Origin: an uncultured Dokdonia sp. | GTDB lineage: Bacteria; Bacteroidota; Bacteroidia; Flavobacteriales; Flavobacteriaceae | Direction: 5' to 3' | NCBI RefSeq assembly: GCF_947492535.1 | Contig: NZ_CANLNH010000001.1 | Span: 310,001-374,000 of the forward strand | Length of the DNA stretch: 64,000 bases | Part shown: one piece after another, positions 19,060 to 27,972 of the stretch | How the letters are laid out: the number at the start of each line of letters is the position of its first letter | Position numbering within the stretch: the first letter of the stretch is position 1 | Notes under the pieces: model-generated | What the model saw: the letters and a program-made list of their open reading frames with translations, nothing else | What the model was told of the DNA's origin: nothing | Databases searched by the model: none | Made by a program: the position numbers and the translations under genes

Positions 19060-19821
19060 TTAAAACAATAATGAATTGTAGTAGGTAAAGATTTGGTTTA
19101 AGTCCTTATCTTTTTTGAAAGATAATTTTTCCTTATTGGCAAAGGCTAAAATTTTGGAAGATTTTTGGCCAAATAATTGTAGAATTTCAGATTTTTTTAA
19201 CTTAATCTCTTTAAAGTCTTTATTCGAAGTGTAGTAATATCTTGATTTTTTCGAATATTTATTTTTACTTACAATATAACCGCCAGCATTTTCAGTTTCT
19301 TTTATTATTAAAGTATAGTCTCTAAGTAATTTGATGTTTTCAGAAGCATAAATAACTTCTAAATATCGTCGAGATTTGTTTATAGGATTATAAGTGCTAA
19401 TAAATACTTTATTTTTAAAAAGTATTTCTTTATAGTTTATAACATCTAATAAGTAAATGGTTTCCTCTGTTGCCAAGGCAAAAGTACCTTTTTCAAGATT
19501 GTAATTAGCGTTATTTAAGGTTTGGTCTTTTCCTTGTTTTCTTTTTATAACTATTGGATTTTCCCAATTTTTAAACATAAACTTACTTCCTTCAATTTCC
19601 TTTTTTTTTAAAATTACAGTAAAAGGTGTATTGCTTCCTGGAGTGCCTTCATTTGTGAATTCAGAAAATGCTTGGTTGGAAATTAAAGAATTGTTTTTTC
19701 TTCTTACGTCTTCTTTGTTAAAATTCTTTTTATCCTCTTTTGAAGGTGTGTTTTTTTTCTCTTGGGCTTGTATTGATATGCCAAGTGTTAGAATTACTAG
19801 TAATATGAACCTTTTTTTCAT
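19060..19821 (-). CDS. Secreted hypothetical protein, paralogue of the 44703 gene
   Basis: The 253-residue protein has a signal peptide (MKKRFILLVILTLGISIQAQ), then a Lys/Asn-rich stretch and a basic C-terminal domain. Its C-terminus aligns by eye with the protein encoded at 44703-45407: GQKSSKILAFANKEKLSFKK against GSKSSVVEQYAKDNNLNFKN, followed in both by a D-L-x-x-I-x-x-Y-Y pattern. An I/L-x-L-K-K-S-D/E-I-L motif precedes it in both. Function is unknown. It stands alone between the two Sus loci, with a terminator from the upstream lipoprotein gene at 19852-19890. Confidence 0.7.
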   Translation of the reverse strand: MKKRFILLVILTLGISIQAQEKKNTPSKEDKKNFNKEDVRRKNNSLISNQAFSEFTNEGTPGSNTPFTVILKKKEIEGSKFMFKNWENPIVIKRKQGKDQTLNNANYNLEKGTFALATEETIYLLDVINYKEILFKNKVFISTYNPINKSRRYLEVIYASENIKLLRDYTLIIKETENAGGYIVSKNKYSKKSRYYYTSNKDFKEIKLKKSEILQLFGQKSSKILAFANKEKLSFKKDKDLNQIFTYYNSLLF

Positions 19822-19851
19822 GATCTTTTTTTTAAGGATATTAATTATTTC

Positions 19852-19890
19852 AAAAAAAAAGCTGGACTTATATATATTGTAAGTCCAGCT
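19852..19890 (-). terminator. Rho-independent terminator of the second Sus locus
   Basis: A GCTGGACTT / AAGTCCAGC stem flanked by A and T runs lies just after the 288-residue lipoprotein gene. Read on the minus strand, the hairpin is followed by nine T. The A-run on the other side means it could also work in the opposite direction. Confidence 0.88.
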
Positions 19891-19911
19891 TTTTTATTTC
19901 ATATGTTATTT

Positions 19912-20778
19912 TTAAAATTCTAAAACAACAGTATTAGAATTAAAAGGAGGAGCGAAAGTTCCATTATCTAAGGTGAAAGAAATCTGACCTATACAAGATA
20001 ATATTTGCCCAGTAATAAGGGTTGTTCGTGTCGGAACACCTCCATTATTAAATGAATTTCCTAGTGGAAGATCTTCTGTAGTTTCTTCTGGTGTTGCAGT
20101 TCCTGTAGCTAATCCAGTTTCTAAGTCTACTGTCAATATGATATCACTACTTCCTATATCTGGTGATAAACCACCTATAATAGTGATTTGATCACTTCCA
20201 GGTCCCATGACAACGGTTCTTGGATCTGAAAAAGTAGCATCTACTCCAAAAGCCTCTAGTAAAGGATTTGATGTAGTGACACCTTCCCCTACAACTAATT
20301 CAAGTTCTACTGTTGGGCATGCAACGGTAATTCCTAATTCTTCCGAAAGATTACTAGTTTCTAATAGTTGGGCTCCTTCTACAGATTCCAACACTAAAGT
20401 TAAAACAGCATCAGTTTCAGGGAAACTACTAGGAATAGGTGTGTTAATCACTAATTCTCCTATAAAACTACCAGCAGGTATCACTCCTGTTAAAGATGGT
20501 ATATTGTAAAATGAAGATTCTAGAGTAGTGTTATCCATGTCGATAGAAACAGTATAAGATCTGTCAGAATCAGAAAGTGTTGAAACACCAATGTTAACGA
20601 TATTAACTACATCTTCTACAGGGTTGAAGGTAAGCACAGTCCCACCATTAATTTGAGCGATGGAATTAGCAGGGTCATTTACATCTAAAACTATAGAGTC
20701 GTCTTCATTACAACTAACGACAAGTAATAGTGTTAGTATGAAGCTTATTTTATATAAATATTTCATTTTCATTTTCAT
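19912..20778 (-). CDS. Surface lipoprotein of the second Sus locus
   Basis: The 288-residue lipoprotein starts MKMKMKYLYKISF. The repeated Met codons leave the exact start uncertain by up to four codons. The lipobox ends at Cys23, followed by NEDDS, an acidic patch fitting surface export. The body is beta-rich and acidic. A late NSFNNGGVPTRTTLITG and one Cys near SCIGQISFTL parallel the larger lipoprotein of the first Sus locus. No enzyme motif is seen. It is third in the operon, 10 bp after the SusD gene, where an accessory substrate-binding lipoprotein would be expected. Confidence 0.75.
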   Translation of the reverse strand: MKMKMKYLYKISFILTLLLVVSCNEDDSIVLDVNDPANSIAQINGGTVLTFNPVEDVVNIVNIGVSTLSDSDRSYTVSIDMDNTTLESSFYNIPSLTGVIPAGSFIGELVINTPIPSSFPETDAVLTLVLESVEGAQLLETSNLSEELGITVACPTVELELVVGEGVTTSNPLLEAFGVDATFSDPRTVVMGPGSDQITIIGGLSPDIGSSDIILTVDLETGLATGTATPEETTEDLPLGNSFNNGGVPTRTTLITGQILSCIGQISFTLDNGTFAPPFNSNTVVLEF

Positions 20779-20788
20779 TTTTTCTTAA

Positions 20789-22249
20789 TTAATAACCAGG
20801 GTTTTGATCTGCATCTGAAATGCCATCATTTGCGAAGATTTCAGCTTGCGGAATTGGAAAAGTAAACCTGAAACTTCCGGCTTCTAAATTACAAGAAGTA
20901 GCTGGCCTGTCTACTCCTGAACAATCATCATCAATTCGATTAATGGCTCTGTTATAGCGCTTGAGATCTAATAAACGATGTCCTTCAAATGCTAATTCGA
21001 CTCTTCTTTCATTAAGGATTTCATCGATAGCTTGATCTAAGTTTGTATAATTTGCCGGAGTTGTTATATTGCTACCTCTTGTTGTGCGTAATTGATCAAT
21101 ATCATTACGGGCATCAGATAGATTCCCTAAAAGTGCATTAGCTTCTGCTCTTATAAGTAGCATTTCTGAAGATCTAAATACTTTTATGTTGTTAAGTGAT
21201 AGTAATTCTGTAGAACCTAAATATTTTCCTACAATTTGATCATCTCCATCAGCTATACGCTCTGTTATTTCTGTTTCATTATCAATATTAGTGTTGAATC
21301 TATCTTGACCTGCTAAGGATAGTTGATTGAATAAATCAACAGAAGTTGAGAAAAATACATCTTGATTAACATCGCTAAAAATTGTTCCAATTCTACCATC
21401 AAATTGATCTCTTTCTATTTGGAAAATTGTCTCAGTAGGAGTGGTAGGAATGTCTTGATCTACTCTAAACATATTGATATAATCATTTCCAGATACTAAA
21501 GGAACTTCAGTTAGTATTTGAGTAGTAAGATTTACGGCATTCGTTAAGTTGTCATTACCACCACTATAAATAGCAACTCTTGCTTGTAAAGCACGAACAG
21601 CATTTATGTTAAATCTATTTACATTTAAATTACTTCCAGATAATAAATCTGCAGCCATAGTTAAATCTTCATTTATTTGTTGCAAAACTTCCCCTACTGA
21701 ACTTCTAGGGATGTTTAGATCATCTACGCCCACTTCTTGTACTGAAGTTACAAGAGGTACCCCTGGAGATGAAGGATCAAATGATGGTGCAAACATGCGT
21801 AATAAATCAAAATATTGCCAAGCTCTTAATGCTAAGGCTTCTCCCATTATTTGTGTGGTTGAAATTTCACTACCAGGGCTTGTTGTAACATCATCAATAG
21901 CTCGCAATACTCTGTTAGCATTATCAATGGCGTCATAGGCAGAATTCCAAATTCCAAGAGGCTCTCCAGAGCCATTGGTAAGTGTGAATGAATGCGCTTG
22001 AAGTCCTTGTCCTCTGTTTCCTTGACCTATACGAACTTCATCGGCTCCTAGACTATTTATAGATATGATTCCATTGTAAGATCCGATAGAATTGTAGGCT
22101 CCTAACAGGAAGCGTTGTAAGTCTTCGGTAGTTTCTATAGATCCATTTTCGGAAAGAATGAAATCTCTGTCAAATTCTGTAAAATCATCGCAAGATATAA
22201 AGCAGGTAACTGCCATAACTGCAATAATTATTTTATTAAATAGTTTCAT
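20789..22249 (-). CDS. RagB/SusD family nutrient uptake outer membrane protein
   Basis: The 486-residue lipoprotein (Cys20, CDDFTEFDRD) has the classic SusD pattern: FLLGAYNSI near the N-terminus, helical TPR segments with GEALALRAWQYFDLLRMFA, and the C-terminal signature ILNERRVELAFEGHRLLDLKR followed by FRFTFPIPQAEI and DQNPGY. It caps the SusC pore and binds substrate. It belongs to the main RagB/SusD family, unlike the SusD of the first locus, so the two loci are not simple copies. The gap to SusC is 18 bp. Confidence 0.94.
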   Translation of the reverse strand: MKLFNKIIIAVMAVTCFISCDDFTEFDRDFILSENGSIETTEDLQRFLLGAYNSIGSYNGIISINSLGADEVRIGQGNRGQGLQAHSFTLTNGSGEPLGIWNSAYDAIDNANRVLRAIDDVTTSPGSEISTTQIMGEALALRAWQYFDLLRMFAPSFDPSSPGVPLVTSVQEVGVDDLNIPRSSVGEVLQQINEDLTMAADLLSGSNLNVNRFNINAVRALQARVAIYSGGNDNLTNAVNLTTQILTEVPLVSGNDYINMFRVDQDIPTTPTETIFQIERDQFDGRIGTIFSDVNQDVFFSTSVDLFNQLSLAGQDRFNTNIDNETEITERIADGDDQIVGKYLGSTELLSLNNIKVFRSSEMLLIRAEANALLGNLSDARNDIDQLRTTRGSNITTPANYTNLDQAIDEILNERRVELAFEGHRLLDLKRYNRAINRIDDDCSGVDRPATSCNLEAGSFRFTFPIPQAEIFANDGISDADQNPGY

Positions 22250-22267
22250 TATTTTTTATTTTTTGTA

Positions 22268-25200
22268 TTAGAAATTTAAGTCAAGTCCAATGGTATATTG
22301 TTTTGCATTTGGAAACTCAAATTGAGAAATGTTATTGTTGTCTTCAGGGTCTAAGCCGCCAAAGTTTGTAAATGTCAAAACGTTTACACCTCTAGCATAT
22401 ATTCTAGCACTTTGTAAAAATGTGTTTTTCAATAAATCTGGTGATAACGAATAAGCTAATGTGATGTCTCTTAGTCGTATAAAAGATGCGTCTTCTAGAT
22501 CTTGATTTGTAAATTGACGTTGGGTAGCCACACCATTTACACTAGGTGCAGGTATTTCTGTGATGTCCCCTGGATTTTGGAAGTAATCTAAAATGGTGAC
22601 AGACTGATTTAATCCAGATCCTAGGAAATTGAAATTCTCTAAGAAGAATGATGTATTGTTAAATCGTGTAACTTCTGCTTGGAATGAGAATAATGTAGAC
22701 AGCGAGAATCCTTTGTAGCTAGAAGAAAAACCAAATCCTCCAGTGTATAGGGGTTCTGAGCTTCCAAAACCTGTCCTAGCATCATCTGCACTAAATACAT
22801 TGGTGATATTTCCATTAATATCTCGATAAAGAGGTTCTCCGTTAGAAGGATTCACTCCAGCAAATTCGTTAATAAAATGTGATCCTAACTGTTCGCCAAC
22901 ACGTACGATACTAGTTCCGTTAACAAATTGATCAATTTGTGGACCTAAGTCAGTTACACGTCCGAAATTATAAGATGCATTTCCGTAAATATCAAAATTC
23001 CAATTTTGGTCATTATAAATATTATAATCTAATTTTAACTCAAGTCCTTGATTTTTTATAGATCCAATGTTGGTATTTACATTAGTGTCTCCAAAAGCTG
23101 CTGGTAATGTAAGGTTAACAGCTAAATCTTCTGTATTAGAGACATAGTAATCAAAGGTTCCGCTTAATTTACCTTTCCATAGGCCAAAATCTAATCCAAC
23201 ATTAAATTGTTCTGTAAATTCCCAACGAGAAGTAGTATTAGCTAATCCAGCAGTTACTAGTGTTGGTACTCCTTGAAAAATAGGATTTGCTAATTGCTGT
23301 ATGAAAGCATTGGCTCCAGCACTTGCGTCATTCCCTGTTGTTCCAAAGCTGGCTCTTAATTTTAATTGGTCGATCCAAGTTACATTTTCTAAGAACCTTT
23401 CATTGTCAATGCTCCATCTTCCAGATACAGAATAAAATAAGATGTTGCTGAATTCTGGATCAATACGTGAAGATCTATCGCTTCTAATAGAAGCTGCAAA
23501 CCCATAACGATTGTCATAACTATATCCTCCAGTTGCAAAATAAGAATTTAAACTATTTCTAGATCGTATACCATTAGTTGTAGGGATGATTCCATTATCA
23601 ACGGTTCCTTGCGTAATAGCAGCTTGAAATCCGAAAAGAGCAGGCTCTAATCCGAAGCCAGTAAACCCGCTAGTTCTTAGGTCTCTATTGTTAAGTTCCC
23701 AAAATATACTGAAGTTTACATCGTGTTTTTCATTAAAAGTATCAGCATAATTCAACTGAAGTGTAGATGTGAAATTGAGATCTCTAACAGATATTTCTTG
23801 TTGACTACCAAATAAGTTAGAATCTGCGTCAGTAATTGCAGGGATAGTCTGTCCTCTGAATGTGTTTGGATTGAAGGCGTTTACGTTAAAATCATCCTCA
23901 AAATCAATCCCTACATTATATCCTATATTTAACCAATCGGTAAATTTGTAATTAAAACGTGCAGAAGTTATTAATTTCAATTGTTCATTTTCACGTATTC
24001 CATTTTGAAGATCTTCTAAAACATTAGGAGCTAATCTAGAAAGCGTTGGATTTCCAGTATTAAAAGTTCCATCATCGTTAAATACAGGTACTGTTGGATT
24101 TCCTAAAAATGGAATTAGAAACGGATTTGCAAGATTTACACCTCCATTACTAGGTACATTATTAGTTCTTGAAAAACCTAATGATGTATTGATGTCAAAT
24201 TTAAATCTTTCATTTAATTGATGCGTAAGATTTAATCTTGTTGTAATACGTTGTAAATCTGAATTTGGGACAGTTCCTTCTTGTTCAAAATAGGATAGAG
24301 ATGTAAAGAATCCTGTTTTTTCAGACCCACCAGTTGCTGATACTTCATGGGAAAATGTTCTACCCGTTCTTAGTAAAGCATCTTCAGGGCTAAACCCGTT
24401 TAAATCGCTTACTTGTTGACTTATTTGTTCATCAGTAAGATTCCCTGCGCCATTTAAGCCTAAATCTCTACTTAACTCCAAGAACTGTCTAGCATTTAAT
24501 ACATCTACATTTAATGAAGGTGCTTCAGAAACTCCTGTAAAAGTTCTTACTGCTATTTGAGTTTTACTAGATCCGATTCTCCCTTTCTTGGTTTCTATAA
24601 GAATTACTCCTGCAGCACCTCTAGCTCCATATAAACTTGTAGCTTGTGCATCTTTTAGTACAGTAACACTTTCGAAATCATTTGCATTCAGTGAGGCAAA
24701 ACTATTTGGATCAATAGTAATACCATCTACAAGAAATAAAGGCTGTGAATTCCCAAGAATAGAAGAGGTACCTCGTATTCTGATACGTGCAGCAGTTCCT
24801 GGTTGACCAGAACCTGAAGAAATTTCAATACCAGTTGCTCTACCTTGAAGAATTTGTTCAAAAGATGCTAAAGGTACTTGAGCCAAGTCTTCAGCTTTTA
24901 CAGTTGATGTTGCTGCAGTAACAGTAGATTTTTTTTGCGAACCATAAGCAACTACAACGACCTCGTCTAGCGCATTATCTTTCTCTAAAAGAATACTGAT
25001 TAGTGATTTGTTGCCAACTTGAACTTCCTGGTCTTTAAAACCGACGTAACTTATGACGAGAACGTCAGTTGAAGCTACATTTTTGAGAGTAAAATTACCA
25101 TCAAAATCAGTTTGAGTTCCTCTGTCAGAGCCTTTAACAATAACGTTAGCGCCTGGTAAAGGGCCGTTTTCTTCGAGAACAGTTCCTGATACTGTTCGTT

Positions 25201-25270
25201 GTTGTGCAAACGCAGTTTGCACTGCCAGTACTAAGAATAGTACTAGCATTGAGCATAGTTTCTTTTTCAT
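22268..25270 (-). CDS. SusC/RagA family TonB-linked outer membrane transporter
   Basis: The 1000-residue transporter begins with a signal peptide (ending at AFA-Q), a carboxypeptidase-regulatory-like domain (TVSGTVLEENGPLPGANVIV), the TonB-box region LDEVVVVAYGSQKKSTVTAA and a plug with IRIRGTSSILGNSQPLFLVD and GARGAAGVILIETKKG. A long barrel follows, ending QYTIGLDLNF with terminal Phe. This is the canonical SusC signature. It imports an unknown substrate with the SusD encoded downstream. Its N-terminal 100 residues are much more like the other SusC than the barrel is, as expected. The promoter-like block at 25295-25332 matches that of the first locus. Confidence 0.95.
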   Translation of the reverse strand: MKKKLCSMLVLFLVLAVQTAFAQQRTVSGTVLEENGPLPGANVIVKGSDRGTQTDFDGNFTLKNVASTDVLVISYVGFKDQEVQVGNKSLISILLEKDNALDEVVVVAYGSQKKSTVTAATSTVKAEDLAQVPLASFEQILQGRATGIEISSGSGQPGTAARIRIRGTSSILGNSQPLFLVDGITIDPNSFASLNANDFESVTVLKDAQATSLYGARGAAGVILIETKKGRIGSSKTQIAVRTFTGVSEAPSLNVDVLNARQFLELSRDLGLNGAGNLTDEQISQQVSDLNGFSPEDALLRTGRTFSHEVSATGGSEKTGFFTSLSYFEQEGTVPNSDLQRITTRLNLTHQLNERFKFDINTSLGFSRTNNVPSNGGVNLANPFLIPFLGNPTVPVFNDDGTFNTGNPTLSRLAPNVLEDLQNGIRENEQLKLITSARFNYKFTDWLNIGYNVGIDFEDDFNVNAFNPNTFRGQTIPAITDADSNLFGSQQEISVRDLNFTSTLQLNYADTFNEKHDVNFSIFWELNNRDLRTSGFTGFGLEPALFGFQAAITQGTVDNGIIPTTNGIRSRNSLNSYFATGGYSYDNRYGFAASIRSDRSSRIDPEFSNILFYSVSGRWSIDNERFLENVTWIDQLKLRASFGTTGNDASAGANAFIQQLANPIFQGVPTLVTAGLANTTSRWEFTEQFNVGLDFGLWKGKLSGTFDYYVSNTEDLAVNLTLPAAFGDTNVNTNIGSIKNQGLELKLDYNIYNDQNWNFDIYGNASYNFGRVTDLGPQIDQFVNGTSIVRVGEQLGSHFINEFAGVNPSNGEPLYRDINGNITNVFSADDARTGFGSSEPLYTGGFGFSSSYKGFSLSTLFSFQAEVTRFNNTSFFLENFNFLGSGLNQSVTILDYFQNPGDITEIPAPSVNGVATQRQFTNQDLEDASFIRLRDITLAYSLSPDLLKNTFLQSARIYARGVNVLTFTNFGGLDPEDNNNISQFEFPNAKQYTIGLDLNF

Positions 25271-25687
25271 TTTTCTTAAATTACAATTTTTCGATAAAAA
25301 TCACAATAAAAAGTGATTTATCCAACTATTTATTGATAAATATTGACTTTTTTCGTGTTTTTAATGAGTTATCTACAAAAATATAGAGATTTTCAGAGTG
25401 TAATTATGAGCTTAAGTGTTGGTTTACTGCTTGTTTGGTCAGGAACACCTTGTCTGTAGGCATAATCTTTACAATGTTTCAATATTTAAAGTCGATTTAC
25501 ACAATTTTTTAAAAACACGTTTTAAGTCATTGTTTGTTGTTCGAGATGAACATGAAATAGGAAAGTGGTGCTTTCTCGAGATTTTTCTATTTCATTATAA
25601 ATTTTGTGGTTTTTTGACGGTTTGTAGATAACGCCGATAAAGCTTTACTTTTATCTTAATTTTAACTTAAAATAGGGGTAATTATAT
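25271..25687. other. 417-bp intergenic region
   Basis: This AT-rich gap lies between the second SusC gene and the end of the Omp85 gene. Apart from the SusC promoter block I see nothing convincing. An open frame at 25416-25631 has no coding character or homology I can recognise. Confidence 0.6.
25295..25332 (-). promoter_or_regulatory. Promoter-like block of the second SusC gene
   Basis: On the minus strand, TTG (25323-25325) is followed after 19 bp by TGATTTTTA (25295-25303), placed about 25 bp before the start codon as in the first SusC gene. AACTATTTA, AATAAAAAGT and AAAAATCACAAT are shared by both blocks. Confidence 0.6.
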
Positions 25688-27385
25688 TTAAAAACGTATC
25701 GCTAATTGAAAATGAAGCTTTGTGTTAGAAAATCTAAAAGTTTGATTTTCAGTTTTTCCATTAGCAATATTAATCTTAAAAATGCCAGCTTTGGTTCTAA
25801 GTCCAGCTCCAAAGCCAAAACTTATTAGTTTTTCTTTTTGATCAGAGATATCATTTTCAAAGTAGGCTAGGTCAATAATACTGTGTACATATATGCTAGA
25901 GTTTAACACATATCTATATTCTGTATTTAAAGTACTAACCAGATTTGCAAAAATGCTGTTTTCTTCAAATCCTCGTATGCTGGTGATTCCTCCAAAACGA
26001 TAAAGTTCATTGGTAAGGTATGTGTCTGAAAGAAGTACTTGTGTTTTGTTGTTTAGGTAGATTTGGTTGGTTTCGTTCAGCTTAAATATATGACTCGTTA
26101 GTGAGTTGAAGCTAATTTGTTCTTCTTTTTTTTCTGTAGAAGATCTGTTTCCGACTTCACCTTCTAATGTAAAGTGTGTTTTAACAGGATAGAAAAAGTC
26201 TGATTGTAGTTTTGAAAATGAAAAACTACCAAGAACTCTTTGTTGTGTGTAGTCTTCTATGATTTCGTTATCGGTGTTGGTAGACTCGATAAGATCTTCA
26301 GATTGTTTTGATTTGTAGCCTAAAGAAATGGTGCTGTTTGGGTTAACTTGGTAAAATAAACTCACCTCTTGGCTGTTTTCAGAAAATGTGCTGTCTTTTC
26401 TAAATAATGATAATTGTGTTTCAACTCCTAGTGGACTTCTAAATAAATAAGGCAATGAGGCCTTTACATTTAGTTGTGTTTGGTCATCGCCATCACTCTT
26501 ATAATTTAATAGTAATGTTTCTCCGTAGTTAAGGTTGTTTGTTAAGATAAGGTCTATATACCCGTCTAGTTGCAATCTGTTAGTCTCTTCATTCGTAGCA
26601 AAACCTAGAAAGCCATCAAATCGGTTGTTCACTTTACGCTCTAGGTAAAAGTAAATGGTAGTGCTGTCTTTTGTAAATAAAACTTGAGGATCTTTTTTTG
26701 AAGTGATAAAACTAAGATTGTTTAATCGTTCATTTTGTTCAAGTAATTCTTTTTGGTTGAAAACTTTTCCTTCTCTTATTCTTGCGTAATATTTTATATA
26801 ACCTCTTGGGGCTTTTTTGTATCCATTAATAATAATGCGATTTGCATAGCGATTTACGTCTTGATTTATAGAAAGTTTTCCTGAAAGTGTGTTTATGTTG
26901 TCTTTGGATATTGATGTGATTTGAAAACTAGTAAAAGGATTTCCGCTATTTGCAGCTATAGAGGTTAAATTTTCTAAAACCGCTTTCGCGAAAGCGGTCT
27001 CAATAAGAATACTGTCGTTCTTAATAGAGAGGTTGGCTTCCTTAAGGTATGTTTTAGTAGATGTGTCTTTTCCTACGTAGATTCTCACATATTTATATCG
27101 CTTACCTAAATGCATTGCTGATGCATACAAGGAGTCGTTAATTTTAACTCTTTCTTCAGTGATGTCTATGTAGCCTATTTTTGAAAGAGAGCTTTTTAAG
27201 CTATCTATTGTTTTAAATAAAGGAATAAGTTCCTTGAATGTTTTTTGATATCCTATGCTGTCAATTATTTCTGTCTCAGCAAGCGTTTTACCTTTAATAC
27301 TAAGCAGTAGTTTTCCTTCTTGAGATTGGCAATAGGAAATACTGAAAATATATAGAGTAAAAAAGATGTAGATAATGCGTCTCAA
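25688..27385 (-). CDS. Omp85-superfamily (POTRA plus barrel) outer membrane protein
   Basis: The 565-residue protein has a signal peptide (MRRIIYIFFTLYIFSISYCQ). An N-terminal periplasmic part includes a POTRA-like stretch (IINGYKKAPRGYIKYY, then REGKVFNQKELLEQNERLNN). A beta barrel follows with the Omp85 loop-6 motif FGGITSIRGFEENS and a final strand ending in Phe (LHFQLAIRF). BamA, TamA and two-partner secretion transporters share this build; this one is short and seems to have one clear POTRA. Assembly or export of outer membrane proteins is the likely role, with partner unknown. A palindrome copy encodes TAFAKAV in the periplasmic part. The gene is divergent from rpsL. Confidence 0.78.
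   Translation of the reverse strand: MRRIIYIFFTLYIFSISYCQSQEGKLLLSIKGKTLAETEIIDSIGYQKTFKELIPLFKTIDSLKSSLSKIGYIDITEERVKINDSLYASAMHLGKRYKYVRIYVGKDTSTKTYLKEANLSIKNDSILIETAFAKAVLENLTSIAANSGNPFTSFQITSISKDNINTLSGKLSINQDVNRYANRIIINGYKKAPRGYIKYYARIREGKVFNQKELLEQNERLNNLSFITSKKDPQVLFTKDSTTIYFYLERKVNNRFDGFLGFATNEETNRLQLDGYIDLILTNNLNYGETLLLNYKSDGDDQTQLNVKASLPYLFRSPLGVETQLSLFRKDSTFSENSQEVSLFYQVNPNSTISLGYKSKQSEDLIESTNTDNEIIEDYTQQRVLGSFSFSKLQSDFFYPVKTHFTLEGEVGNRSSTEKKEEQISFNSLTSHIFKLNETNQIYLNNKTQVLLSDTYLTNELYRFGGITSIRGFEENSIFANLVSTLNTEYRYVLNSSIYVHSIIDLAYFENDISDQKEKLISFGFGAGLRTKAGIFKINIANGKTENQTFRFSNTKLHFQLAIRF
26979..26998. repeat. Palindrome ACCGCTTTCGCGAAAGCGGT (copy 5)
   Basis: A perfect 20-bp palindrome inside the Omp85-type gene. 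The outer bases AC/GT differ from the TA/TA of copies 1 and 10 but remain self-complementary. Confidence 0.95.
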
Positions 27386-27485
27386 ATAGATTTGATTTTT
27401 AATGTAAAGCTAACGGTTTTTGTAGGTAAAAAGTGTTTTTAGATTTAATTTATGGGAAACCATTATAAAATAAGTGAGTTATTAT

Positions 27486-27515
27486 TTGATTAATCTCAAA
27501 ATAATTGTACTTTTG
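27486..27515 (+). promoter_or_regulatory. Promoter of the str/S10 superoperon
   Basis: TTG (27486-27488), a 19-bp spacer and TACTTTTG (27508-27515) match the Bacteroidota consensus TTG-N19-TAnnTTTG exactly. It lies 56 bp ahead of rpsL. Confidence 0.85.
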
Positions 27516-27517
27516 CA

Positions 27518-27535
27518 AGCCCTTAGAGAAGGGTT
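27518..27535 (+). promoter_or_regulatory. Hairpin in the rpsL leader
   Basis: A small stem (AGCCCTT with AAGGGTT, one G-T wobble) and an AGAG loop stand at the very start of the expected transcript. It may stabilise the RNA or bind a ribosomal protein. That role is inference. Confidence 0.45.
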
Positions 27536-27571
27536 AGTTAATTTTTAACAAAATTTAGGTAGAAAGAAATT

Positions 27572-27946
27572 ATGCCAACAATTTCACAATTAGTACGAAA
27601 AGGAAGAGCCAAAATAACCAAGAAGAGTAAATCGGCTGCTTTAGATTCGTGCCCACAACGCCGCGGCGTATGTACTCGTGTTTACACGACTACACCTAAG
27701 AAACCAAACTCGGCTATGCGTAAAGTTGCGCGTGTTCGTTTAACAAATGGTAAAGAGGTGAATGCATACATCGGAGGTGAAGGACACAATCTTCAGGAGC
27801 ACTCGATAGTATTGGTTAGAGGTGGAAGGGTAAAAGATTTGCCAGGAGTTAGATATCACATTGTACGTGGAGCTTTGGATACCGCAGGTGTTCAAGGAAG
27901 ACTACAGTCAAGATCTAAATATGGTGCAAAACGCCCTAAAAAGTAA
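27572..27946 (+). CDS. rpsL: 30S ribosomal protein S12
   Basis: The 124-residue S12 of the decoding centre starts [14 protein letters not shown]. It contains the conserved loop [18 protein letters not shown], with lysine at the position (K43) where substitutions give streptomycin resistance, and [18 protein letters not shown]. It is therefore the sensitive-type sequence. First gene of the superoperon, behind a strong promoter, with rpsG 26 bp downstream. Confidence 0.98.
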   Translation: MPTISQLVRKGRAKITKKSKSAALDSCPQRRGVCTRVYTTTPKKPNSAMRKVARVRLTNGKEVNAYIGGEGHNLQEHSIVLVRGGRVKDLPGVRYHIVRGALDTAGVQGRLQSRSKYGAKRPKK

Positions 27947-27972
27947 ATCATCAACACTTTTAAAGAGAAGAA

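Noticed and set aside
25416-25631. A 71-codon open frame between the second SusC gene and the Omp85 gene
   Set aside because: Composition is low-complexity and Phe-rich, no signal or motif is seen, and it lies in an AT-rich upstream region. Probably chance.
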